A stretch of 64,000 nt of DNA from CAZNFR01 sp964572225 (GTDB taxonomy: Bacteria > Bacteroidota > Bacteroidia > Bacteroidales > GCA-2748055). The stretch lies in the NCBI GenBank assembly GCA_964572225.1, contig CAZNFR010000004.1, positions 1 to 64,000 of the forward strand, written 5' to 3'. This document shows positions 1 through 8,692 of this stretch, in pieces; positions within the stretch are counted from its first letter, which is position 1; each line of letters starts with the position of its first letter. The notes below the pieces were generated by a model. The model saw only the letters and a list, made by a program, of their open reading frames with translations, was not told the DNA's origin and made no database searches. The translations under genes and the position numbers were made by a program.

Positions 1-1
1 C

Positions 2-193
2 GGATACCAGCCCGGGGTAGAGCAATCCCAGTCAAGCCTCTTTGGAATGAAAATGATGATGAGTATATACCCTGCAATCGGCGCATTTGTTTGTGCCGTA
101 CTCATCGGATTCTATAAACTCGATGCAAAAACAATGAAAACGGTCGATGAAGAATTATCCCGTCGCCGGGAATCCATGGAAAAGCAGCTATAA
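2..193 (+). CDS. GPH-family sugar:cation symporter, C-terminal fragment
   Basis: This is the last 63 residues of a gene that begins before the window. The visible part has one hydrophobic segment (SIYPAIGAFVCAVLIGF) followed by a short charged cytoplasmic tail containing YKLD, then a run ending in ELSRRRE. That arrangement, a last membrane helix followed by 'Y.LD....' and an 'EL..RR' tail, is typical of glycoside-pentoside-hexuronide:cation symporters (MelB/XylP type), which import mono- or disaccharides with Na+ or H+. It is followed after 30 bp by an oxidoreductase and then by sulfatases, which fits import of a sugar released from a sulfated glycan. The family call rests only on this short tail, so substrate and full architecture are unknown. 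Confidence 0.55.
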   Translation, partial: GYQPGVEQSQSSLFGMKMMMSIYPAIGAFVCAVLIGFYKLDAKTMKTVDEELSRRRESMEKQL

Positions 194-223
194 TCATAAC
201 AATCACCAATCAGAAATCATACT

Positions 224-1282
224 ATGTCGAAAAAAATCAGCTTTGGAATTATTGGTTCCGGCATGATTGCCCAGGATCACCTCACTAACCTTAATGAATT
301 CGATGAAGCAAGCGTTAAATGGATTTCCGCAGTCCTTCGGGATAAGGTTCAGCTGGAAGCCACCGCCAAAAAATTCAAGGTGCCCAATACCACAACCGAC
401 TATCATGAAATACTAAAAGACAAAGAAGTGGATGTAGTCATTATTTGTACTCCCCCCTTCACCCATCTTGAGATTCTTATGGAAGCTCTCAAACACGAGA
501 AGCACATTCTTATCGAAAAACCTATGGTAATTAACGAAAAAGAGTTAAATACCCTTCTCAATGAGGTCGAAAAACATCCGGATCTTACCATCATGGATTG
601 CTCCTGCAGGCACGCCAGGCTACAGCCAAAGTTCAGGTATGTAAAGGAGGTGATCTCCTCCGAAAAATTGGGTGATATATACCATATCCATCACAATGCA
701 TGCTATCGTCAGGGAAGGCCGGGAATAGAATATCACCCCACGGCCAAATGGTTCCTCGACCGGGACAAATCGGGTGGAGGACCCGTCATTGACTGGGGTG
801 TTTATGACCTCTCCTTTCACCTCGGCATTCTTGATGATCGCCCGGAACTCCTGTCATGCGATGGATTTATCACCTCAGGACTGGATAATGTTGATCCGGG
901 AACCCCGGTAAATACCGTTGAAGAGCACGGCAGCGTATGGATGCGTTTTTCTGAAGGCCTCAGCTATTATTGGGAACGAGCCGCCCACGCCAATGTGGAG
1001 GTCCCCGATGAAACCCGGATCTACGGTACAAGGGGGGGATTAAAATTCTCCTTCCTTACCTGGGAATCGCCCGGGATCACCCTCTATGAACTGGACCAGA
1101 ATAACAAACCAGTCGCCACCACCATTACAGTACCCATGGATAAGCACAAGGACGACGGATATGAGCTTACCCGACATTTTCTGGATGTTCTGAATGGCCT
1201 CGAGGAATCTATGATGCCCGTTCAGAGAGCCGCGAAACATTTGCAGATCATTTTCGAAGTCTACCGCAAAGCCATGGCCTAA
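224..1282 (+). CDS. Gfo/Idh/MocA-family NAD(P)-dependent oxidoreductase
   Basis: A 352-residue soluble protein with an N-terminal Rossmann fold: the dinucleotide-binding loop is GSGMIA at residues 11-16, and the family signature EKP (98-100) follows the fourth strand, supplying the catalytic Lys. The segment DWGVYDLSFH in the middle of the C-terminal alpha/beta domain carries the His usually found near the substrate. Members oxidise or reduce hydroxyls of sugars, inositols and related compounds with NAD(P). Length is normal for the family. It lies 30 bp after the sugar symporter and about 180 bp before a sulfatase, suggesting it acts on a sugar imported by that symporter. The precise substrate cannot be read from sequence. 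No signal peptide, so cytoplasmic. Confidence 0.9.
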   Translation: MSKKISFGIIGSGMIAQDHLTNLNEFDEASVKWISAVLRDKVQLEATAKKFKVPNTTTDYHEILKDKEVDVVIICTPPFTHLEILMEALKHEKHILIEKPMVINEKELNTLLNEVEKHPDLTIMDCSCRHARLQPKFRYVKEVISSEKLGDIYHIHHNACYRQGRPGIEYHPTAKWFLDRDKSGGGPVIDWGVYDLSFHLGILDDRPELLSCDGFITSGLDNVDPGTPVNTVEEHGSVWMRFSEGLSYYWERAAHANVEVPDETRIYGTRGGLKFSFLTWESPGITLYELDQNNKPVATTITVPMDKHKDDGYELTRHFLDVLNGLEESMMPVQRAAKHLQIIFEVYRKAMA

Positions 1283-1463
1283 AAAAAAGAAAAGGCTAAT
1301 TTTATATCTTCTGAAAGGTTTTCAAAAAAATTGCTATCTTTCAGTTACCGCTTCAAAAGCAGATCATAGTGATGAATCTTGGTTCCGATTCGGTTGATCC
1401 TTGCTTTGTGGCATGAAAGTCAGAAACTAATAGCAACCAATGTAAATTCAGCATTTTACTTTT

Positions 1464-3236
1464 ATGAAGATACAAACCTTGCTTGGAGGATTTACCTCCT
1501 CCCTTATCCTTTTTTCAGCCTGCTCCCCACAGACTGAAAAGGATATTCTTCCAAAACCCGAGCATCCCAACGTTCTGATCATCATTACCGATGACCAGGG
1601 TTGGGGCGATATTCGAAGTCACGGCAACGATACCCTGGACACACCCAACCTGGATAAACTGGCCTCCCAGTCTTTCCGGTTTAACCGATTCTATGTATCT
1701 CCCGTTTGTGCCCCTACCCGGGCATCTCTCCTTACAGGCCGATACCACCTGCGAACAGGTGTACATGGAGTGACCGGCAGACGTGAGATTATGCGTAATT
1801 CCGAATTCTCCATTGCTGAGGTGTTCAGCGAACAGGATTACAATACTGCCTATTTTGGAAAATGGCATAATGGAGCACAATATCCTCATAATCCTCAGGG
1901 ACAGGGATTCAAACACTTTTTCGGATTTTGCGCAGGACACTGGAACAATTATTTCAGCAGCCAGCTCGAATACAATTACCGGTATCTGCCTACCCAGGGG
2001 TATATTACCGATGTACTTACCGATTCCCTTATTGCTTTTCTGAAAACCCCGAGAAGAAATCCCTTTCTTTCGATAATCGCATATAATACACCCCATACCC
2101 CTCACCAGGTACCCGATAACTATTTTGAGAAATTTAAAAATATGGGGCTGGACAACGAGAAATCTGCCATATTCGGAATGGTGGAAAACCTGGATCATAA
2201 TATAGGAAGAGTGATGAAAGGATTGTCCGACGCGGGTCTGGATAAAAACACCCTGGTGGTGTTTCTTACCGATAATGGCCCCAATGGTTGGCGCTTCAAT
2301 GGAAACATGAAAGGAATTAAAGGATGGGTGGATGAAGGAGGGGTTCGTGTTCCCTTATTCATGAGAATACCATGGATGGATTCCACAGAAAATCAGATAA
2401 ATGCCATAACTGCTCATATCGACCTCTTCCCCACCCTGGCCGGCATATGCAATGTAACTATCCCGGAAGGTCTGTTGATCGATGGACGCGATCTGTCACC
2501 CCTTCTCAGAAACCCGGCTAAAAAGTTTCCGGAAAGATTTATCTATACCGATCGCGGACTTGGATCGAAAATTCCCTTTGCCATCCGAAGTGAAAAATAT
2601 GTATTGAGCGTAGCAAAAGACACCCTTCTGTTTGATCTGGAGTCGGACCCCGGACAGAAGACGGATATTTCACGAACAAATCCGGAACTGGTCAACGAGC
2701 TGATAAGCAGGTACAACAAATGGTACCGCGAAGTCACTGCTTTCGGTTTCGAAATACCTCCCGTGGAAATCGGCCATCCGAATATCCCGGGGGTGGAATT
2801 GCCCGCACAAGAAGCAAAACTCTCCAAAGGAATTGAATTCATGGAAGGGCACGGTTGGGCCCACGATTGGATAAAAGCGTTCGGCGCAGCCGGAGACAGC
2901 CTCTACTGGGACATAAAAGTGGTACGGGATGGAACCTTCAACCTGGGAATATTACTGGAGTCCCCTCCCGAAAACATTAAGCACGAACTTGCTGTGCTGC
3001 ACAAGGTTGGAGGCTCAAAACTGGTTTTCGAACAGGAGTACCGGACCATTCAAAAAAATATGCACGACCGGGTGGAGAGAAAAGAGGCGCCTGATCTGGA
3101 ATGGCAGATTGCCTGGGTTAACAATGTGAATCTTCCATCTGGCGAATATCCCCTCGTGCTTACCACCGGATTGAATGACCTGCCGGCTGGAATCAAAATT
3201 AAAGGAGTTTGGATTGAAGACTCTAAAAAAGAGTAA
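1464..3236 (+). CDS. Sulfatase (S1 family) lipoprotein
   Basis: A 590-residue type I sulfatase. Residues 1-20 form a lipoprotein signal peptide with lipobox LFSAC (Cys20), so it is probably anchored in the outer membrane facing periplasm or surface. The metal-binding DD pair is at 43-44, and the modified-cysteine motif C-x-P-x-R is CAPTR at 82-86; Cys82 must be converted to formylglycine by a maturase (anSME or FGE), which is not in this window. The core is about 430 residues and resembles arylsulfatases; a C-terminal extension of roughly 140 residues, beta-rich and starting near residue 450, is beyond the usual sulfatase fold. It probably removes sulfate esters from glycans imported by neighbouring functions. 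A second sulfatase lies 2.7 kb downstream. Confidence 0.93.
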   Translation: MKIQTLLGGFTSSLILFSACSPQTEKDILPKPEHPNVLIIITDDQGWGDIRSHGNDTLDTPNLDKLASQSFRFNRFYVSPVCAPTRASLLTGRYHLRTGVHGVTGRREIMRNSEFSIAEVFSEQDYNTAYFGKWHNGAQYPHNPQGQGFKHFFGFCAGHWNNYFSSQLEYNYRYLPTQGYITDVLTDSLIAFLKTPRRNPFLSIIAYNTPHTPHQVPDNYFEKFKNMGLDNEKSAIFGMVENLDHNIGRVMKGLSDAGLDKNTLVVFLTDNGPNGWRFNGNMKGIKGWVDEGGVRVPLFMRIPWMDSTENQINAITAHIDLFPTLAGICNVTIPEGLLIDGRDLSPLLRNPAKKFPERFIYTDRGLGSKIPFAIRSEKYVLSVAKDTLLFDLESDPGQKTDISRTNPELVNELISRYNKWYREVTAFGFEIPPVEIGHPNIPGVELPAQEAKLSKGIEFMEGHGWAHDWIKAFGAAGDSLYWDIKVVRDGTFNLGILLESPPENIKHELAVLHKVGGSKLVFEQEYRTIQKNMHDRVERKEAPDLEWQIAWVNNVNLPSGEYPLVLTTGLNDLPAGIKIKGVWIEDSKKE

Positions 3237-3325
3237 AACATAATCCAAGGGCAGTGGTTATACCTCAGAACTCCTGAATTTGAAAATTTACCACTGGATC
3301 CCGTCGCAAAAAAAAAATCCCGATT

Positions 3326-4108
3326 ATGAAAATTGCCATTTTTCAGGTTGATGCCTTTGCATCCTCACTCTTTAAAGGTAACCCCGCTGCCGTTTGTCCT
3401 TTGGATGAATGGGCGAGTGACGGTACGCTTCAAAATATCGCTGCCGAGAATAACCTCTCTGAAACCGCATTTTTTGTAAAGGAGAAGGAGGGGTTTCATA
3501 TTCGTTGGTTTACCCCCCAAACAGAGGTGAGCCTTTGCGGACATGCTACTCTGGCAACAGCAGCTGTCATCTATGAAAAACTGGGATATAAAAAGGATTT
3601 TATACGATTCAATTCACGTTCGGGGGAACTGAAAGTGAAAAAGAACAACGACGAATATGTCCTTGACTTTCCCAGCGATAAACTAACAGAGGAAACCCCG
3701 GATCCCCAACTTATCAAAGCCATTGGAGCCGAACCCCTCGAAACCTATAAAACCTATGAGGATATTCTTTGGGTTTTCGATAATCAAAATCAGATCGGAC
3801 TGATCAAACCCGACTTTACTGAACTGGCAAAACTCACCAGACGTGGTATAATTGTTACTGCCCCGGGAATGCAGAGCGACTTTGTATCAAGATTTTTTGC
3901 TCCTGCTGTGGGTATTAACGAAGATCCGGTTACCGGTTCCGCTCATACCGCACTTGCCCCGTACTGGTCCAAAAAACTAAAGAAAAAAGCCCTGACCGCT
4001 TTCCAATTGTCAAAACGAGGAGGAAACCTTAAATGCTACTATCATGGTGATCGTACCGAGATATCCGGAAAAGCCGTGTTCTATCTTGAAGGAGTAATTA
4101 CGATATAA
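3326..4108 (+). CDS. PhzF-family isomerase-like protein
   Basis: A 260-residue protein of the PhzF/diaminopimelate-epimerase-like fold. The N-terminal FQVDAF motif, the segment FTPQTEVSLCGHATLA, and the C-terminal NEDPVTGSAHTALAPYW are the hallmark blocks of the family, and Glu46 (in NLSETAFF) aligns with the catalytic acid of PhzF. Well-characterised PhzF isomerises trans-2,3-dihydro-3-hydroxyanthranilate in phenazine synthesis, but most family members in non-phenazine bacteria have no known substrate, and no phenazine genes are visible here. Cytoplasmic, no signal peptide. It follows the sulfatase with about 90 bp between and is followed by a 371 bp gap, so it may be the end of a transcription unit. 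Confidence 0.9.
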   Translation: MKIAIFQVDAFASSLFKGNPAAVCPLDEWASDGTLQNIAAENNLSETAFFVKEKEGFHIRWFTPQTEVSLCGHATLATAAVIYEKLGYKKDFIRFNSRSGELKVKKNNDEYVLDFPSDKLTEETPDPQLIKAIGAEPLETYKTYEDILWVFDNQNQIGLIKPDFTELAKLTRRGIIVTAPGMQSDFVSRFFAPAVGINEDPVTGSAHTALAPYWSKKLKKKALTAFQLSKRGGNLKCYYHGDRTEISGKAVFYLEGVITI

Positions 4109-4327
4109 CCGAACTCCTCGCAGGGAACGGAACAGGGATTTTTTGCGGAGAAAGGAATCCCCAATCCCGAAACTGATATCTCCCTTTCCATCGTTTTTAA
4201 CTTGATTATAAATACAAACATCCTGTAATGTAATGTTTATTAATTATTTACTAATTTTAAAAAAATAAGAACTGTATTAACAAGGACTATTTACTTCTTC
4301 TTTGAGCTTTCCTATCTTTCCGTAAAC

Positions 4328-4355
4328 TTGCTGGAAGCATTTATCATTAGCTTTG
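4328..4355 (+). promoter_or_regulatory. Bacteroidota-type promoter for the barrel gene
   Basis: TTG (4328-4330), 17 bp spacer, then TAGCTTTG (4348-4355) matches the Bacteroidota sigma-ABfr consensus TTG-N17-23-TAnnTTTG. Transcription would start near 4362, leaving a leader of about 120 nt before the first ATG at 4480. It is the main content of the 371 bp gap 4109-4479; the first 210 bp of that gap are A/T-rich with nothing else I can support. Confidence 0.55.
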
Positions 4356-4373
4356 TAATCAGTCAGATGCCAA

Positions 4374-4411
4374 AATCGCGATTGGGCGTTTTATCCAGAG
4401 ATAAAAAGCCC
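4374..4411 (+). other. Structured 5' leader: palindrome and 11-bp hairpin
   Basis: Just downstream of the predicted start of transcription lie a perfect palindrome AATCGCGATT (4374-4383) and an 11-bp hairpin with one mismatch: GGGCGTTTTATC (4384-4395), loop CAGA, GATAAAAAGCCC (4400-4411). There is no U-run after it, so it is not a standard terminator; it could be an mRNA stability or regulatory element of the barrel gene. Confidence 0.35.
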
Positions 4412-4479
4412 TTTGATAAGAGGGGAAATTGTCCTGGGTATTAAGCCGGTAAAATTAACTAATCAATAGCATAGAAATT

Positions 4480-5820
4480 ATGAAAGAAACATGTATTCCT
4501 GAAACAAAAAACTTTGAGAATCATGAGATTCCGGGTATTTCGAAACATGTGGTCCACCAAAACGGATACCTTATTAAAAGATCAGGCCGCATGCCGAAAG
4601 CAGTGTTCATTTTTATGGCAGGCCTGTTCACATTTTCGATGCATGCCCAGGTTTTCGATAAGGTCTCCGTCGATGATGAAGGGCTTTTCGGTAAAAATAC
4701 ATTGATGGTGAAATATAGTCCGGGATTGGATGTGGGTTTTTACAACTGGAAGGCCGATGGGGAGGACGACGGAGGAAGCAATTATGTAGGGGTGGATTAT
4801 AATCTGACCTACTTCTTTCTTGATAATATCGGAGCTGAACTGAAAATCGATTACAGCAGAAATGGTTACAACGATGTTGATGAAGACAAGGATATCTACA
4901 GTGATTTTACGGTCGGACTGGCAGGCGTTTACGGGACGAATATCAATGACATGCTTAATGCCTATGGTAAGCTTGGTTTTGAAGTCGGAACGAGCAAAAC
5001 AGTATTTAAAGATGAAGAGAGCGAAACGGAAAACAAGGAAAATGTATTCGGTTGGAGAATAGAAGCAGGGCTGCCCATCGACATCCTGGAGAAAGGGAGA
5101 TTGTTTGTTACTCCCGTAATCGGATACCGGTCACGCAGCTATTCATTCGACGAAGGAAAACAAACGGATGGTTCATTTTATATAGGTGGACAGTTGAATG
5201 TAGCCCTGGGATGCCTCGATTATGCCTGCGATATGAGAAACGACTGGGAATTATCGGAAGATCGGTATGAACAGGGTACCTCTTTTATCGGAGGTTCTTT
5301 CTATACCCGGTTGAATGCAGGTTCATGGACCACTACCTATGATGATACCGGTTTTGGAGAAAGTGAATTCAAAAGTTCACAAAACCGGTTTAAATTTTCC
5401 GGGGAAGCATTCTATTATGTTTTGGATAATATTGCTCCTGGGGCCAGTCTATATTTTAATACCAGCACAAGCAGTCCGGAAAATTCTGATAACAAAAACA
5501 CCAGTTCCTCCTGGAGATTTGTTCCTATGGTCATTGCCAATGCTCCGGTTGAGGGTCCGCTTAACAATGCATTTGCCGTAATCGGGGTTGGAGTGGGTCA
5601 AAACTCCTATAAGTCTGAATTTAATGGAAATGAGACTGTAAGTAAGGATTTTGTTCTGGACATTTGTGCCGGGGTAGGTTTAAATGTTTTTTTTACGGAT
5701 AACCTGGCTTATACCAACAAACTGCTCTATGAGTTTAACAGCTACAACGATAACGACAACGATTTCAAGAGCTCCCAGAGCGGGTTAAAGTTTTCTACAG
5801 GATTAAACTTCTATTTCTGA
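4480..5820 (+). CDS. Outer-membrane beta-barrel protein with two tandem barrel halves
   Basis: A 446-residue protein (from the first ATG) made of alternating aromatic/hydrophobic beta strands and ending GLNFYF, the terminal-Phe signal of outer-membrane barrels. The signal peptide is MPKAVFIFMAGLFTF...HAQ, which begins at residue 38 of the long frame, so the start at 4591 is equally plausible; the extra 37 residues are polar. Two halves look alike: FFLDNIGAEL...DYSRNG near residue 112 and YVLDNIAPGASLYFNTS near 312 occupy equivalent positions, each followed by WR(I/F)...P and a last set of strands. This suggests an internal duplication of an OmpW/OmpA-like 8-strand barrel. The join has a Cys pair (GCLDYAC). 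Function unknown. A clear terminator follows. Confidence 0.8.
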   Translation: MKETCIPETKNFENHEIPGISKHVVHQNGYLIKRSGRMPKAVFIFMAGLFTFSMHAQVFDKVSVDDEGLFGKNTLMVKYSPGLDVGFYNWKADGEDDGGSNYVGVDYNLTYFFLDNIGAELKIDYSRNGYNDVDEDKDIYSDFTVGLAGVYGTNINDMLNAYGKLGFEVGTSKTVFKDEESETENKENVFGWRIEAGLPIDILEKGRLFVTPVIGYRSRSYSFDEGKQTDGSFYIGGQLNVALGCLDYACDMRNDWELSEDRYEQGTSFIGGSFYTRLNAGSWTTTYDDTGFGESEFKSSQNRFKFSGEAFYYVLDNIAPGASLYFNTSTSSPENSDNKNTSSSWRFVPMVIANAPVEGPLNNAFAVIGVGVGQNSYKSEFNGNETVSKDFVLDICAGVGLNVFFTDNLAYTNKLLYEFNSYNDNDNDFKSSQSGLKFSTGLNFYF

Positions 5821-5843
5821 TCTTGTTACCTTCTAATGAATTG

Positions 5844-5877
5844 AAGCGGGGAAATCCCCGCTTTTTTTATTTTTTTT
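5844..5877 (+). terminator. Rho-independent terminator after the barrel gene
   Basis: Perfect GC stem GCGGGG (5846-5851) / CCCCGC (5856-5861) with loop AAAT, flanked by AA/TT, followed by a T-rich tract (CTTTTTTTATTTTTTTT). It lies 24 bp after the stop codon. Confidence 0.9.
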
Positions 5878-5925
5878 AGTAAATTTCCTGTCTTTATCTC
5901 AATTGAAAATCCGAACCTGCAAATT

Positions 5926-7380
5926 ATGAAGGCCAGACTCTTAATTATTCTCACCCTTTCTTTGTTACTCCGATGGAAAGCCCTTTCCCAGACCGCTCAG
6001 CCAAACTTTATCATTTTTATTGCAGATGATGTGAGTTGGGATGATTTTGGAGTTACCGGGAATCCGGATGTCCAGACACCGGTGATTGACAGCCTTGCGG
6101 AGAATGGAATCCGGATGACCAATGTTTACCTTACGGCCAGTTCCTGCAGTCCCAGCAGAAACAGCATATTGACTTCCAGGTACCCTCATAACACCGGTGC
6201 AGCCGAATTGCATTCCCAACCTCCTGAATTCCTGGTGGCCCTTCCTGAGATTCTTAAGGAACAAGGGTATTACTGCGTTCATGCAGGAAAATTTCATCAG
6301 GGTCAGAATACGGCCCGTGGATATGATAAAATCTACCGAAATTATGAAGAGATCAACAACGGAGGCGAAGGAAAGTGGGTTGAATCGGTGAGGGAAAGAC
6401 CCCTGGACAAGCCATTTTTTATGTGGTTTGCAGCTCTTGACGCGCATCGCGACTGGGGACCCAACCCCTATTCAGGAACCCATCATCCCGATGAGATTCG
6501 TCCTCCTTTTTATCTCGCCAATGACCAGGGAACACGAAAAGACCTTGCCCACTATTATGATGAGATCTACCGGTTTGACCAATCCATTGGGGAAGTGATT
6601 AAGGTTCTGAAGGAGCAAAACGCACTTGAAAATACCCTGATCCTTATTATGGCCGATAATGGCAGAGCCTTCCCTCATAGTAAAACCAGGGTCAATGACC
6701 GGGGCATGAAAACTCCCTTTTTTGTATATTGGCCTGAGGGCTCAGGTACAAAATCCCGGGTGTCGGATGCTCTTGTGAGTGCCATCGATATTGCTCCCAC
6801 TCTTGTTGAACTTGGTGGAGGTACAATTCCCGAATCTTTCCAGGGATATAGCTTTTCAAAATTAGTAAAAGATCCCTCAAGGGAGTTTCGAAAATATCTC
6901 TTTGCAGAGCATAACTGGCACGATTACGAAGCCCTGGAAAGAATGGCACGATCTGACCGTTTTATGTACATCCGAAATTACCAACCCAATCTATCCCTGC
7001 CGGGTCCGGCCGATGCAGTAAAAAGCCCGGCCATGGCGGGACTGTTAGAACTTAGGGAGAAAGGGCAACTGAGTGATATACAAACCGATGTGTTTGTAAC
7101 CCCAAGACCCCATGAAGAACTCTATGACCTGTATTCGGATCCCCTGCAAACCGTAAACCTCGCTTCTCATCCCGACTACTGGGAGGATCTGGAAAAGATG
7201 AGAGCTCTTTTAACTGAGTGGCAGCAACAAACCGGAGATACACAACCCGAAAATCTTACACCCGACTGGTTCCTTAAAGAAGGGGACTATATAAAAACTG
7301 AAGAACACGGTACCCGGGGTGAAATGCCCGGTGAATCAGCCAGGGCCGTATACAACAACCATAAAGGACCTGGATTCTAA
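5926..7380 (+). CDS. Secreted sulfatase, heparan N-sulfatase (SGSH)-like
   Basis: A 484-residue exported sulfatase with signal peptide MKARLLIILTLSLLL...ALSQ (about 1-22). The metal-binding DD pair is at 34-35, and the formylglycine motif is CSPSR with Cys74, in the context ASSCSPSRNSILTSRYPH followed by NTGA.ELH, which closely matches the N-sulfoglucosamine sulfohydrolase/heparan N-sulfatase branch. MADNGRAFPHSK near residue 243 supplies further metal/substrate ligands. Family members hydrolyse N- or O-sulfate from glucosamine-type sugars. Together with the lipoprotein sulfatase upstream it points to degradation of a sulfated glycan such as a glycosaminoglycan or algal polysaccharide, although no lyase or intact SusCD pair is present in this stretch. 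Confidence 0.9.
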   Translation: MKARLLIILTLSLLLRWKALSQTAQPNFIIFIADDVSWDDFGVTGNPDVQTPVIDSLAENGIRMTNVYLTASSCSPSRNSILTSRYPHNTGAAELHSQPPEFLVALPEILKEQGYYCVHAGKFHQGQNTARGYDKIYRNYEEINNGGEGKWVESVRERPLDKPFFMWFAALDAHRDWGPNPYSGTHHPDEIRPPFYLANDQGTRKDLAHYYDEIYRFDQSIGEVIKVLKEQNALENTLILIMADNGRAFPHSKTRVNDRGMKTPFFVYWPEGSGTKSRVSDALVSAIDIAPTLVELGGGTIPESFQGYSFSKLVKDPSREFRKYLFAEHNWHDYEALERMARSDRFMYIRNYQPNLSLPGPADAVKSPAMAGLLELREKGQLSDIQTDVFVTPRPHEELYDLYSDPLQTVNLASHPDYWEDLEKMRALLTEWQQQTGDTQPENLTPDWFLKEGDYIKTEEHGTRGEMPGESARAVYNNHKGPGF

Positions 7381-7435
7381 AGGCTTAGCTTTTTCGAGGC
7401 CTGATTTTTGTGGTAAGAAATATAACCCAAATGCT

Positions 7436-8692
7436 ATGAAGGCACCTCGTACAACATTATGGCCAGGTAAAATTGGGGTGTTTCCTGTAATTCTTATTGC
7501 CCTCTGTTGTTTACAGAAAATCGCCCATAGTCAGGAACTGGAGTTTGAACACTACGATGTTAGTCATGGAATATCCCAAAGTGTAATCCTTGATATTTAT
7601 CAGGATTCCGAGGGATATATGTGGTTTGGTACACAAAGTGGACTGAATCGGTTTGATGGCTATGAATTTCAGGTCTTTAATTCAGTACCTTATCAACCAG
7701 GAACCATCACGAATACCTGGATATACGATATTACGGAAGGTCCCGATGGCTCCCTCTATGTAACCACCAAAGGCGGACTCAACCTCTACCGTAAGTCAGA
7801 CGGCATTTTCATTCCCATCCCTCATAAAGAGGATGGATCTGTGGTTGCTGATAATTTTGTTTACGGACTGGATAGCGATGAAAAAAACCTCTACCTCAAT
7901 ACCCCTCCGAATCTGGTTATCATGGATATTCAATCCGGGGATTTCACAACCTGGTCAAATGGAACCCCCTATTCAGGGGTCCTGAGCGACCTGGGTGTTC
8001 CAATCAGGAAAATTTCGGAGGATTATCTTTTAATGGGAAGCAGGCAGGGATTGCATCTTTTCAACCTGAAAACTCAAAAATTCACCTCCTTCCGGCATAA
8101 TCCGTATACGCAGGGATCTATACCACATGATCACGTTTTATGTCTGTTCCCCGACGATAATGGTCTGGTTTTGATTGGCACGGAAAACGGAATTTGCCTG
8201 TTTAACACCAACACTTTGGAATTAGATCCTCTCAATAAACTCAATATGGTAATTTCGAATCCTTTCGTGAGGGATATTTACAGGGATTCAAGAGGAAGCC
8301 TTTGGATTGCCACTGAAGGAGGTGGATTGAACCGTATCATTCTCGGTCAGGATTATTCGCCCATTAACGTAAGGCACCTTAGCCAGGAAAAAAATTTCAT
8401 AAGTCATGATATTGTTTATTCACTCTGCGAAGATCAATCCGGAAATCTTTGGGCAGGCACCCTGGCCGGAATTGACAAAACTGACTTAAAGGAAAGTCAG
8501 CTTAAAGTATACCGAAAATCGGAAGATCCCAACTCTGTGGATCTTCTGGATAACTTCATAGCCGCCATCTACAGGAAAGAAGACCAGCTTTGGATAGGAA
8601 ACTGGGGCAAGGGACTAAACCTCCTCAATCCGGAAACCGGGAATATACAACATTTCCATTCCGGTTATTCCGGCTATAAAAAAATTCCTTAG
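7436..8692 (+). pseudogene. Propeller sensor histidine kinase, N-terminal part ending at an in-frame TAG
   Basis: First 418 residues of a 1,214-codon sensor. The start chosen is the ATG at 7436 (MKAPRTTLW), after the previous gene; a hydrophobic stretch (VFPVILIALCCLQKIA) ending in SQE is the signal peptide. What follows is a series of two-component-regulator propeller repeats, each with D.YQD..GY.WFGT..GLNR.-type blades. The frame ends at TAG (8690-8692) after KKIP, in the middle of a blade. The same frame continues immediately with DHIHVLYEDSKERLWMGT, a normal continuation of the repeat, so the stop is a single-codon interruption rather than a gene end. It may be a nonsense mutation, a sequencing error, or (least likely) read through. 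Confidence 0.85.

Noticed and set aside
1515..2198. Long minus-strand open frame (227 codons) opposite the first sulfatase
   Set aside because: It is a composition shadow of the well-supported sulfatase on the plus strand and has no recognisable domain.
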